Shown here one piece after another: positions 1-6,525 of a stretch of 6,826 bases of DNA. The translations under genes and the position numbers were made by a program. The notes beneath the pieces were generated by a model. That model saw only the letters and a list, made by a program, of their open reading frames with translations, had not been told where the DNA came from and made no database searches. The stretch lies in the NCBI GenBank assembly GCA_024642445.1, contig JAHEBG010000062.1, forward strand, positions 1 through 6,826, given 5' to 3'. This DNA comes from Gammaproteobacteria bacterium (GTDB taxonomy: Bacteria > Pseudomonadota > Gammaproteobacteria > Xanthomonadales > Xanthomonadaceae). Every line of letters starts with the position of its first letter. Within the stretch, counting starts at the first letter, position 1.

Positions 1-239
1 GTCCCAAATACCCTACGCAAGCGCTGCGTGATGGCATAGGCGGCACGGTACGAATCGGTTTTGTGTATAACCGTTGCGGTAATGTCCGCGATGCATGGAT
101 TGCAGGAAGTTCCGGCAACCGAGATCTGGACCGCGCGGCTTTGAACGAAGCCCAGAAGTGGCAAATTGATATTGAATCTATACCGGAAAATCAACGCAGC
201 GGTTCGGCGATTGCTCCGGTGACTTTCGCACCGGAATAA
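1..239 (+). CDS. TonB C-terminal domain protein, 3' end only
   Basis: The window opens inside this gene; codons begin at base 3 and end at a TAA (237-239), giving 78 residues. The visible protein has the TonB C-terminal fold signature: YPTQALRDGIGGTVRIGF near the start, then NRCGNVRDAWI, then SSGNRDLDRAALNEAQKW. The pattern G-T-V-x-I-x-F, G-N-V, S-S-G and L-D-x-A-A followed by K-W is that of energy-transducing TonB proteins. In that family this periplasmic domain contacts the TonB box of outer-membrane receptors and passes on energy from ExbB/ExbD. The N-terminal anchor and any proline-rich linker lie outside the window, so it cannot be told whether this is the main TonB or a TonB-domain protein of another kind. 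A cysteine sits in the turn where Asp or another polar residue is more usual. It converges on the glutathione S-transferase gene, with 21 bases between the two stop codons. Confidence 0.85.
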   Translation, partial: PKYPTQALRDGIGGTVRIGFVYNRCGNVRDAWIAGSSGNRDLDRAALNEAQKWQIDIESIPENQRSGSAIAPVTFAPE

Positions 240-260
240 TCCAGAGCTAAAGCGGGCGCG

Positions 261-893
261 TTAGGCCCACTCGGTCAGTTCTTCCGTTTCGTACAGTTGT
301 TTCCAGCTCGGCCGCGCCTTCATCAGGCTGGCCAAGTGCGCCAACGCCGGATAATCCAGTGCGGTTTTCGGCATGAATCGCGACCAGCGCATCAGCATCA
401 CCAGCATGAAATCCACCGCACTGACTTTTTCGCCCAGCATATACGGGCCATTTGCGGCCAAGTGGGCATCCAGCTGTGCAAAAACGGCATGGATTTTGGC
501 TTCTGCTACGGCTTTGGCGGCCTCGCTGTGCGCTTCACCAGCGGCCTCTGCGGGATACCACCAAAGACGAAACGGCGGCTGCAGAGTATTGGCCAGATGC
601 AGCATCCATTGATAATACGCGCCGCGCTGCAGGGTACCAGGAGGCGGTGCAAAGCCGGCTTCCGGGCGGCTGTCGGCCAGATGCAGCAGCAGTGCAGCCG
701 CTTCATACAAAGGCTTGCCATCGATTACCAGCGTGGGCACAACACCGTTCGGGTTCAAGGCCAGGTATTCGGGCGATTTTTGTTGCTTGCTTGAAAAATC
801 CACTTTTTCCAGGGCATGTGGAATATTCAATTCAATCAATAACCAGTGCACAACAAAACTGGCGGCGCCTGGCGCGTAATACAGGGTATGCAT
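261..893 (-). CDS. Glutathione S-transferase family protein
   Basis: This is a 210-residue cytosolic GST-fold protein, the usual family length. Residues 1-75 form the thioredoxin-like domain: LYYAPGAAS at 4-12, NPNGVVPTL with the cis-proline at 53 that binds glutathione, and YEAAALLLHLAD at 63-74 where many GSTs have an E-S pair. The helical C-terminal domain carries the N-capping box S158-x-x-D161 and an aromatic-rich stretch FRLWWYP at 108-114, probably lining the substrate pocket. The N-terminus resembles beta-class GSTs, but the family's PGAC cysteine is alanine here (A11), followed by S12. Cysteine-based chemistry is therefore unlikely, and the substrate is unknown. I chose the ATG at 891-893 because AAGGAG lies six bases upstream; a TTG at 897-899 directly touches that site. 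The gene starts 20 bases after the alaA stop and is probably co-transcribed with it. It ends in TAA. Confidence 0.88.
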   Translation of the reverse strand: MHTLYYAPGAASFVVHWLLIELNIPHALEKVDFSSKQQKSPEYLALNPNGVVPTLVIDGKPLYEAAALLLHLADSRPEAGFAPPPGTLQRGAYYQWMLHLANTLQPPFRLWWYPAEAAGEAHSEAAKAVAEAKIHAVFAQLDAHLAANGPYMLGEKVSAVDFMLVMLMRWSRFMPKTALDYPALAHLASLMKARPSWKQLYETEELTEWA

Positions 894-899
894 AGACAA

Positions 900-905
900 C
901 TCCTT
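900..905 (-). promoter_or_regulatory. Ribosome binding site of the GST gene
   Basis: AAGGAG on the minus strand, six bases before the ATG at 891-893. It abuts the in-frame TTG at 897-899 with no spacer, so it supports the ATG as start and rules out the longer TTG form. It sits in the 20-base gap after the alaA stop codon. Confidence 0.75.
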
Positions 906-913
906 CGATTGGA

Positions 914-2140
914 TTAGGTGCCGTGCAAAGCACGGTAATTGGCAAGAAAACGCTCGATACGGTCCAACGCTTCAGTCATGTCATCCGAATTGGGCAGAAA
1001 CACCAGTCGCACATGATCGGGGGCCGGCCAATTGAAGCCGCTGCCCTGCACCACCAAGACCTTCTCCTGCTCCAGCAACTCGGTGATGAACTTTTGATCA
1101 TCCTCAATCGGATAGACCGCCGGATCGAATTTCGGAAACATATATAGCGCGCCCTTCGGCTTCACGCAGGACACTCCCGGAATGGCGGTCAGCCGCTGTC
1201 AGGCCAATTCGCGCTGGCGCGCCAGACGGCCATCGGCCGCGACCAACAGCTCTATGCTTTGTTTGCCGCCCAAAGCCGTCTGAATGGCGTATTGCGCCGG
1301 AACGTTTGCGCACAAACGCATCGAGGTGACGATATTCAAGCCATCGATGTAGTCTTTGGCATGACTGCGCTCGCCACTCAACACCATCCAACCGGCGCGG
1401 TAACCGCAGGCCCGGTAGTTCTTCGACAAGCCGCCGAAACTCAGACAGAACACATCATCGGCCAAAGAAGCCATGGCTGTATGGGTAATGCCGTCGAACA
1501 GGGTTTTGTCGTAGATTTCATCGGCAAACACCAGCAATTGATGCTCGCGGGCAATCTGCAGCAAGTCTTTCAACAGGGCCTCAGGGTACACGGCGCCGGT
1601 GGGGTTATTCGGATTGATGACCACCAATGCCTTGGTCTGCGGCGTGATCTTGGATCGGATATCGGCCAGGTCGGGCTGCCACTCGGCGTTTTCATCGCAC
1701 AGGTAATGGACCGGCTTGCCACCGGAAAGCGCAACGGCTGCTGTCCAAAGCGGATAATCCGGTGCCGGAATCAAGACTTCATCGCCTTCGTTGAGCAGAG
1801 CATTCATGCTCAGCAAGATCAGCTCGGATACACCATTGCCTATGTACACGTCTTCAATGCCGACTCCGGCAATACCGCACTCCTGGGTGTAATTGACCAC
1901 GGCCTTGCGGGCCGAATACACCCCTTTCGAATCCGAGTAGCCTGCGGCGCGCGGCAGATTGAAGATGACATCCTGGACGATATCATCGGGCGGATTGAAG
2001 CCGAATACCGCCAGATTGCCGATATTCAATTTCAATATGCTGTGGCCTTCGTCTTCCAACTGCTTGGCACGCTCCAAAGCCGGGCCACGGATTTCATAGC
2101 AAACGTCATTGAGCTTTCGGGATTTTTTCAGCGCTTTCAT
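914..2140 (-). pseudogene. alaA: Alanine transaminase AlaA, interrupted by an in-frame TGA
   Basis: This is a fold-type I, PLP-dependent aminotransferase that aligns end to end with E. coli AlaA (YfbQ; pyruvate plus glutamate to alanine plus 2-oxoglutarate, cytosolic). Examples are KLNDVCYEIRGP at 9-20, GNGVSELI at 101-108 and PAPDYPLWTAAV at 125-136. Cofactor residues are present: Y129, N179 in NPNNPTG, D207 in ADEIY, K240 in GLSK (Schiff base) and R248. Codon 314 is TGA (1199-1201). The same frame then continues with QRLTAIPGVSCVKPKGALYM through to a TAA at 914-916, including R378 in DHVRLVFLP, the likely substrate-carboxylate arginine. Without the stop the protein would be 408 residues, against about 405 in E. 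coli. The truncated form lacks most of the small domain and R378 and should be inactive. In-frame stops upstream fix the ATG at 2138-2140, which has only a weak GGA ribosome site. The GNPAPFGF motif as recalled from E. coli reads GNLAVFGF here. A sequencing error or read-through remains possible. Confidence 0.85.
1199..1201 (-). other. In-frame TGA at an AlaA tryptophan position
   Basis: The minus-strand codons read GAA TTG GCC TGA CAG CGG CTG ACC GCC ATT CCG. Aligned with the E. coli AlaA segment as I remember it (RNRAWELINDIPGV), the TGA sits exactly at the tryptophan, with no insertion or deletion on either side. A single TGG to TGA change explains it. The frame is unchanged across the site, so this is not a frameshift. 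Confidence 0.85.
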
Positions 2141-2170
2141 GGTATTCCAAAGAGTGATTTGCCGGGCGCT

Positions 2171-2198
2171 TCATTACGCCATTGCGGCCATCATTACG
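2171..2198. repeat. Direct repeat TCATTACG x2, 20 bases apart, in the divergent spacer
   Basis: TCATTACG occurs at 2171-2178 and again at 2191-2198, a start-to-start distance of 20 bases, or about two helical turns. It lies upstream of alaA within its probable leader, in the 150-base spacer shared with the SOUL-family gene. Two half-sites on one face of the helix could bind a dimeric regulator, but an 8-base repeat can also arise by chance. No known operator is recognised. Confidence 0.3.
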
Positions 2199-2223
2199 GG
2201 TCTGTGTCGGTTAGCTTGTGCTG

Positions 2224-2252
2224 ATTTTACCTCAGCGACACGCCGCCATCAC
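2224..2252 (-). promoter_or_regulatory. Candidate promoter for alaA
   Basis: On the minus strand TAAAAT (2224-2229) matches five of six positions of the sigma-70 -10 box. It is preceded, with a 17-base spacer, by GTGATG (2247-2252), which matches only three of six of the -35 box. A short T-rich tract lies just upstream of that. Transcription would start near 2217, giving a leader of about 75 bases that contains the TCATTACG repeats. The weak -35 makes this tentative. No equally good promoter was seen for the divergent SOUL-family gene. Confidence 0.25.
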
Positions 2253-2290
2253 ACGAAAAATCATATGGTAGCGCGAATTAGGAGCCGCCC

Positions 2291-2899
2291 ATGATTAAAG
2301 CATTGATTCTCACCAGCCTGTTTGCCAGCACCAGCGTTTCGGCCATCGAACAGCCTGCGTATACCGTGCTTAAAGAGATGGGCAACGGCATTGAACTGCG
2401 CCAATACGGAAGCTATATCATCGCGGAAACCCAAGTTTCCGCCGAAAACGCCGAAATCGCGGGCAATCTGGCTTTCAAACGCTTGGGAGGCTATATTTTC
2501 GGCGGCAATAAAAGCAAAACATCCATAGCCATGACCGCGCCGGTCAGTCAGGCCCGCAGTGAGAAAATCGAAATGACTGCACCGGTGAGCCAAACACGCG
2601 GCAACGACGGCAGCTGGCGCGTTTCCTTTGTGATGCCCAAGCGCTTCACTCTGGAAACACTGCCCGTTCCCAATGACCCAACGGTGTATTTCAAAACCGA
2701 GCCGGCAAGAAAAATCCTGGTCATTCGCTTCAGCGGCCGTTGGACTGAGGCCAATTTCAAACAGCATGAAAATGAATTGAAGGCAGCATTGGCCAATTCG
2801 GGGCTACAGCCGATGGGCACGCCATGGAGTGCGCGCTACGACCCGCCGTTTATGCCGGGCTTTATGCGCCGAAACGAAATCATGATGCAAGTGCGCTAA
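2291..2899 (+). CDS. Exported SOUL/heme-binding family protein
   Basis: A 202-residue protein with a short signal peptide (MIKALILTSLFASTSVSA, predicted cleavage after A18), so it is probably periplasmic. The mature part matches the SOUL family throughout: YTVLKEMGNGIELRQY at 24-39, two MTAPVSQ motifs at 81-87 and 95-101, VMPKRFTLETLPVPNDP at 114-130, VIRFSGRW at 144-151 and the C-terminal YDPPFMPGFMRRNE at 183-196. Animal members (HBP22, SOUL) bind heme or tetrapyrroles. For bacterial members the ligand is mostly untested, and no obvious cysteine or CXXCH heme site exists here. It has no cysteines. The ATG has a good AGGAG site (2280-2284) six bases upstream. The gene is divergent from alaA and converges on the unknown exported protein, with 27 bases between the stops. 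Nothing nearby links it to heme metabolism. Confidence 0.9.
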   Translation: MIKALILTSLFASTSVSAIEQPAYTVLKEMGNGIELRQYGSYIIAETQVSAENAEIAGNLAFKRLGGYIFGGNKSKTSIAMTAPVSQARSEKIEMTAPVSQTRGNDGSWRVSFVMPKRFTLETLPVPNDPTVYFKTEPARKILVIRFSGRWTEANFKQHENELKAALANSGLQPMGTPWSARYDPPFMPGFMRRNEIMMQVR

Positions 2900-2926
2900 T
2901 TTGACGATTACCGAGGATTTAGGCGG

Positions 2927-4066
2927 TTATCTGTCAGCCAGGGCCGGGCAAGACGACGCCATGCGTTGGAATTGCTGCTCAAATGCCGCTTGCACGGATT
3001 TCCAGGCCTGAGGGTGGGTCTCGGTTTCGGATATGAAGTAACGGCAGCTGAATCCGTCATCGTTGCGTGCAACCTCTTCCGCCAAAGATTTCGATAACGC
3101 ATCGGCCCAGGCTTTGGCCTGCTCTTGCTTGCCCAACCCATTCGCCAACAGCAGAAGTTTCAGCTGATAATTTGATCGGCCAAGGGTATCGCCGCCATAA
3201 CTGTCTTTGCCAATCAATATCTCGTCGTAGGCAGACGCGGCCAATCCATAGGCCTTACCAATCACTGCAGGCGAGTCATTGCCAGTGGAAACGCTGAGAA
3301 TTGCTATACCAAGATCAGCGAACCGCAATACCAGCGACGGGCCATCGGCTTTGGCCGCCTGACACAGCGCCAAGGTCTCTGCGGCTGCGCCAATGTATGC
3401 TTCAAGGTATGCGCTCTGCTGCAATCGCTCAGGCTCATTGTTGTAATCCGGCATCAAATGCTTTGACCACAAGCGGTACCAACCCGAACAGCGGTCCGTA
3501 GCGATTTCTGAAATATCCGATGACGCAAAAGCCCCCGATAGTGGCTGGAATGAGGCTGTGACCATAGCGGGAATGCCGGTTATCAAGGCTGTGGAATCCG
3601 CTTGGCCCAGCTGTGCCCGATACAGGGCGTTTTTGGCTTTCAATTCCCAATAATGCTCATCGGTACACACCGTTTTCCGTGGCAGGTAGGTGCTATGGCA
3701 GTATTCCAGCACGCGGTTGGAGAAATCCAGAAGGCCACGGTATTCTTGGGCACTGAGTGCACCGAAATTCTGATTGGCGACATCGACAGTATAGGCTGCC
3801 GAACCCCACATCTTGCTGGGCAACGAAGCCGACAGAATCGGCTCTTTGACCTTACTCAATGAGCTGCCCTGATCGGCAAACCAGACACGCAGATTTTGGC
3901 GCAGTTCGCCGGATTTCGGCTGGCCCGGCAAAAGGCTTTCCAGTTCTGCTGTCCAGCGTTTGAACTCGGCCTGTACCGCAGCGGGCTTTGGCTCGGCCGC
4001 AGCATGTAGAGGCGCATTCGCCAATGCCGCCAACAACAAGGTGCCGAACAAAACACCTGATCTCAT
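2927..4066 (-). CDS. Exported protein of unknown function with six cysteines
   Basis: I do not recognise a family for this 379-residue protein. It begins with a typical Sec signal peptide (MRSGVLFGTLLLAALANAPLHA, cleavage near 22-24). No cysteine lies near the cleavage site, so it is not a lipoprotein. The mature part looks mostly helical and soluble, with no further membrane segment. Six cysteines (123, 134, 193, 235, 341, 373) form an even set that could make three disulfides in the periplasm. An Ala/Leu-rich part at about 215-335 could be a helical repeat or scaffold, but no clear TPR consensus is visible. Its ATG overlaps the fumarase stop codon as ATGA, and no strong ribosome site precedes it (only a GGTGGTG and a GGA touching the start). 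Translation therefore probably depends on ribosomes finishing the fumarase. The gene ends in TAA. A role tied to fumarase is not implied by sequence, only by this arrangement. Confidence 0.8.
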   Translation of the reverse strand: MRSGVLFGTLLLAALANAPLHAAAEPKPAAVQAEFKRWTAELESLLPGQPKSGELRQNLRVWFADQGSSLSKVKEPILSASLPSKMWGSAAYTVDVANQNFGALSAQEYRGLLDFSNRVLEYCHSTYLPRKTVCTDEHYWELKAKNALYRAQLGQADSTALITGIPAMVTASFQPLSGAFASSDISEIATDRCSGWYRLWSKHLMPDYNNEPERLQQSAYLEAYIGAAAETLALCQAAKADGPSLVLRFADLGIAILSVSTGNDSPAVIGKAYGLAASAYDEILIGKDSYGGDTLGRSNYQLKLLLLANGLGKQEQAKAWADALSKSLAEEVARNDDGFSCRYFISETETHPQAWKSVQAAFEQQFQRMASSCPALADR

Positions 4067-5577
4067 TCCAACACCACCGGAATACCGGCAATTTTACTCT
4101 TCCATAATTTCGGGCCACTGGCATGAACAGAGTCACCGTTCGAATCGACAGCCACCGTGACCGGCATATCCTGCACGGTAAATTCGTAAATCGCCTCCAT
4201 GCCCAGATCTTCAAAGCCCACTACTTTTGCAGCTTTGATGGCTTTTGACACCAAGTAGGCTGCACCGCCAACGGCCATGAGATACACCGAACGGTGTTTT
4301 TTGATGGCTTCGATGGCTACCGGGCCACGCTCGGCCTTGCCAATCATGCCGATCATGCCGGTTTCAGCCAGCACTTGCTCGGTGAACTTGTCCATGCGGG
4401 TCGCGGTTGTCGGGCCGGCCGGGCCCACCACTTCGTCGCGCACCGGATCCACCGGGCCAACGTAATAAATCATTTTTCCGGTGAAATCGACCGGCAGTTT
4501 CTCGCCTCGATTCAGCATTTCCACCATACGCTTGTGGGCGGCATCGCGGCCGGTGTACATCTTCCCGCTAAGCAGCAAGGTTTCACCCGGTTTCCAGGTA
4601 GCGGTTTCAGCCGGAGTAAGGGTATCAAGATTGACCGGACGCGATTGTTTGAAGTCCAGCGTCAGTTTCGGCCAGGCCTCCAGTGCCGGTGGCGTTAGGC
4701 TTACCGGACCGCTGCCGTCCATGGTGAAATGGGCATGGCGTGTTGCGGCACAATTCGGAATTAATGCAACCGGCAGATTGGCGGCATGGGTCGGAAAGTC
4801 CTTGACCTTGACATCCAGAACTGTGGTTAGGCCGCCAAGGCCCTGCGCGCCAATGCCCAGCGCATTGACTTTTTCATACAGCTCCAGACGCAATTCCTCG
4901 GCGCGATTGCTGGCGCCGCGCGCCTTCAAATCGTTGATGTCGATGGGCTCCATCAGGGACTCTTTGGCCAACAACATGGCTTTTTCTGCGGTTCCGCCAA
5001 TACCTATGCCGAGCATGCCTGGCGGGCACCAACCCGCACCCATGGTTGGTACCGTTTTCAAGACCCAGTCCACGATGGAATCGGACGGGTTGAGCATGGC
5101 GAATTTCGATTTGGCTTCCGAACCACCACCTTTGGCCGCCACGATGACATCCACCGTGCTGCCCTGCACCACCTTCATATTCACCACGGCAGGTGTATTG
5201 TCTTTGGTGTTGATGCGTTTACCGGCCGGGTCGGCCAGCACCGAGGCGCGCAGTTTATTGTCCGGATGGTTATAGGCGCGGCGTACACCTTCATTAACCA
5301 TATCTTCCACCGACATCTGCGCATCCCAGCGCACATCCATGCCGATTTCCAGAAATACGGTGACAATGCCGGTATCTTGGCATAGCGGCCTATGGCCTTC
5401 GGCGCTCATCCGCGAGTTGATCAGGATCTGTGCCATGGCATCACGTGCCGCCGGCGATTGCTCACGTTCGTAGGCCGCGGCAAGATTAGTGATGTAGTCG
5501 ACCGGATGGTAATAGGATATGTATTGCAACGCATCCGCGATGCTTTCAATGAAATCGGCTTGCTTGATGACGGCCAT
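4063..5577 (-). CDS. fumA: Class I (iron-sulfur) fumarate hydratase
   Basis: This 504-residue enzyme interconverts fumarate and malate in the TCA cycle, in the cytosol. It is the fused two-domain class I type: an N-terminal domain to about residue 290 and a C-terminal domain from about 330. The three cysteines expected to hold the [4Fe-4S] cluster are C66 (RPLCQDTG), C184 (MGAGWCPPG) and C276 (IPNCAATRH). Their spacings, 118 and 92 residues, are close to those in E. coli FumA. GGGSEAKSKFAML at 150-162, GIGIGGTAEKAM at 190-201, and GPVDPVRDEVVGPAGPTTATRMD at 374-396 are further family signatures. It is shorter than E. coli FumA (548) mainly at the N-terminus. AAGGAG lies seven bases before the ATG. 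It begins 54 bases after galU and overlaps the next gene by four bases, ending in TGA. A related activity such as tartrate dehydratase cannot be fully excluded. Confidence 0.95.
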   Translation of the reverse strand: MAVIKQADFIESIADALQYISYYHPVDYITNLAAAYEREQSPAARDAMAQILINSRMSAEGHRPLCQDTGIVTVFLEIGMDVRWDAQMSVEDMVNEGVRRAYNHPDNKLRASVLADPAGKRINTKDNTPAVVNMKVVQGSTVDVIVAAKGGGSEAKSKFAMLNPSDSIVDWVLKTVPTMGAGWCPPGMLGIGIGGTAEKAMLLAKESLMEPIDINDLKARGASNRAEELRLELYEKVNALGIGAQGLGGLTTVLDVKVKDFPTHAANLPVALIPNCAATRHAHFTMDGSGPVSLTPPALEAWPKLTLDFKQSRPVNLDTLTPAETATWKPGETLLLSGKMYTGRDAAHKRMVEMLNRGEKLPVDFTGKMIYYVGPVDPVRDEVVGPAGPTTATRMDKFTEQVLAETGMIGMIGKAERGPVAIEAIKKHRSVYLMAVGGAAYLVSKAIKAAKVVGFEDLGMEAIYEFTVQDMPVTVAVDSNGDSVHASGPKLWKSKIAGIPVVLE

Positions 5578-5598
5578 GGCGTTTCTCCTTAGCCCATC

Positions 5599-5604
5599 AT
5601 TATA
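5599..5604 (-). promoter_or_regulatory. Candidate -10 box for the fumarase gene
   Basis: A perfect TATAAT on the minus strand in the 54-base galU-fumarase gap, 21 bases before the fumarase ATG. Hexamers 17-19 bases upstream (GTAACC, TGTAAC, CTGTAA) are poor -35 boxes. Start of transcription near 5592 would leave a leader of about 15 bases that just includes the AAGGAG site. No hairpin terminator is visible after galU, so read-through from galU is also likely. Confidence 0.4.
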
Positions 5605-5631
5605 AACTGCCGTTGCTTCGGGGTTACAGGA

Positions 5632-6513
5632 TTATTTTTCCGCCAATGCAGCTTGCATGTACGCTCTGGCTTCATCGGCCAGATCCTCATGATCCAGCGC
5701 ATATTGAATGGTCGCCTCAATCAGACCGATGCGTGTTCCGCAATCGAAACGACGGCCTTCGAATTGATAAGCCAAGACCGGATCATTGCGCAACAATTCG
5801 GCAATGGCATCGGTCAGTTGGATTTCACCGCCGGCACCGCTGCGGGTTTTTTCCAGAATCGGGAAAATGGCACCGCTCAATACATAGCGCCCTACCACGG
5901 CCAAATTACTGGGCGCCACTTCCGGCTTCGGTTTTTCAACAATCTGCTCAATGGCACCGTAACGTCCGGTAAAGGTAGGCGCAGAAACAATGCCGTAACT
6001 GGAGGTTTGCTCGTTGGGTACGGTTTGCACGGAAATAACGCTGGATGCAGTACGTTCGGCCAAATCGACCATTTGCCCCAAAGCCCCTCTGCCACGACTC
6101 CAGATCAAGTCGTCGGGAAGCAGAACTGCAAACGGCTCGTCGCCGATCACCGGCCTTGCGCACAACACTGCATGGCCAAGGCCCAATGCTTCAGCCTGGG
6201 TAACAAACACGCAACGCACGTGGCGCGGCAATACGTCACGAATCATCGCCAGCAATTCACTCTTGCCGGCTTTTTCCAGCTTCTGTTCCAACTCATAGGC
6301 TTTATCGAAATAATCGGCCACGGAATGCTTGTAGCGGTTGGTAACAAAAACCAAGGTATCGATGCCTGCCTCGATGGCTTCATCGACGGCATATTGGATC
6401 AACGGTTTGTCGACCACCGGCAGCATTTCCTTCGGCACGGTTTTAGTGGCAGGAAGGAATCGGGTACCCAGACCGGCTACCGGAAACACCGCTTTTTTTA
6501 CTTTAAACGACAT
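5632..6513 (-). CDS. galU: UTP--glucose-1-phosphate uridylyltransferase GalU
   Basis: A 293-residue cytosolic nucleotidyltransferase making UDP-glucose from UTP and glucose-1-phosphate, the precursor for lipopolysaccharide core, exopolysaccharide, UDP-galactose and UDP-glucuronate. The N-terminal nucleotide-binding signature is complete: AVFPVAGLGTRFLPATKTVP at 8-27, then KEMLPVVDKPLIQYAVDEA. GLGHAVLCARPVIGDEPFAV (111-130) leads into LLPDD, where D134 is the likely metal ligand. VEKPKPEVAPSNLAVVGRY at 192-210 and GAGGEIQLTDAI at 226-237 are the sugar-phosphate-binding motifs of bacterial GalU. Length is normal (E. coli 302). The start ATG at 6511-6513 has GAGGA six bases upstream and follows the lapB stop by 12 bases, so the two are probably co-transcribed. 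It is not RmlA: the VEKPK and GAGGEIQLTDAI motifs are of the GalU type. It ends in TAA. Confidence 0.96.
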   Translation of the reverse strand: MSFKVKKAVFPVAGLGTRFLPATKTVPKEMLPVVDKPLIQYAVDEAIEAGIDTLVFVTNRYKHSVADYFDKAYELEQKLEKAGKSELLAMIRDVLPRHVRCVFVTQAEALGLGHAVLCARPVIGDEPFAVLLPDDLIWSRGRGALGQMVDLAERTASSVISVQTVPNEQTSSYGIVSAPTFTGRYGAIEQIVEKPKPEVAPSNLAVVGRYVLSGAIFPILEKTRSGAGGEIQLTDAIAELLRNDPVLAYQFEGRRFDCGTRIGLIEATIQYALDHEDLADEARAYMQAALAEK

Positions 6514-6525
6514 GCCACGTCCTCA

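Noticed and set aside
254..268. GGGC-7-GCCC hairpin between the TonB-like and GST genes as a terminator
   Set aside because: The stem is only four pairs, it overlaps the GST stop codon, and no T tract follows on either strand.
894..899. TTG at 897-899 as the GST start
   Set aside because: AAGGAG directly abuts the TTG with no spacer, whereas the ATG at 891-893 has a six-base spacer and matches the family's usual N-terminus.
914..1174. A separate small gene starting at the GTG at 1172-1174
   Set aside because: It is the in-frame C-terminal part of AlaA. The homology continues upstream of the GTG up to the TGA, and no ribosome site precedes it.
1104..1391. Frameshift in alaA
   Set aside because: Both AlaA segments are in the same frame; alignment across 1199-1201 needs no insertion or deletion.
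914..2140. TGA reassigned to tryptophan genome-wide, or selenocysteine at the alaA TGA
   Set aside because: TGA is the natural stop of lapB (6526-6528) and fumarase (4063-4065) at the expected protein ends, and tryptophans elsewhere use TGG. The aligned residue is Trp, not Cys, so selenocysteine has no support.
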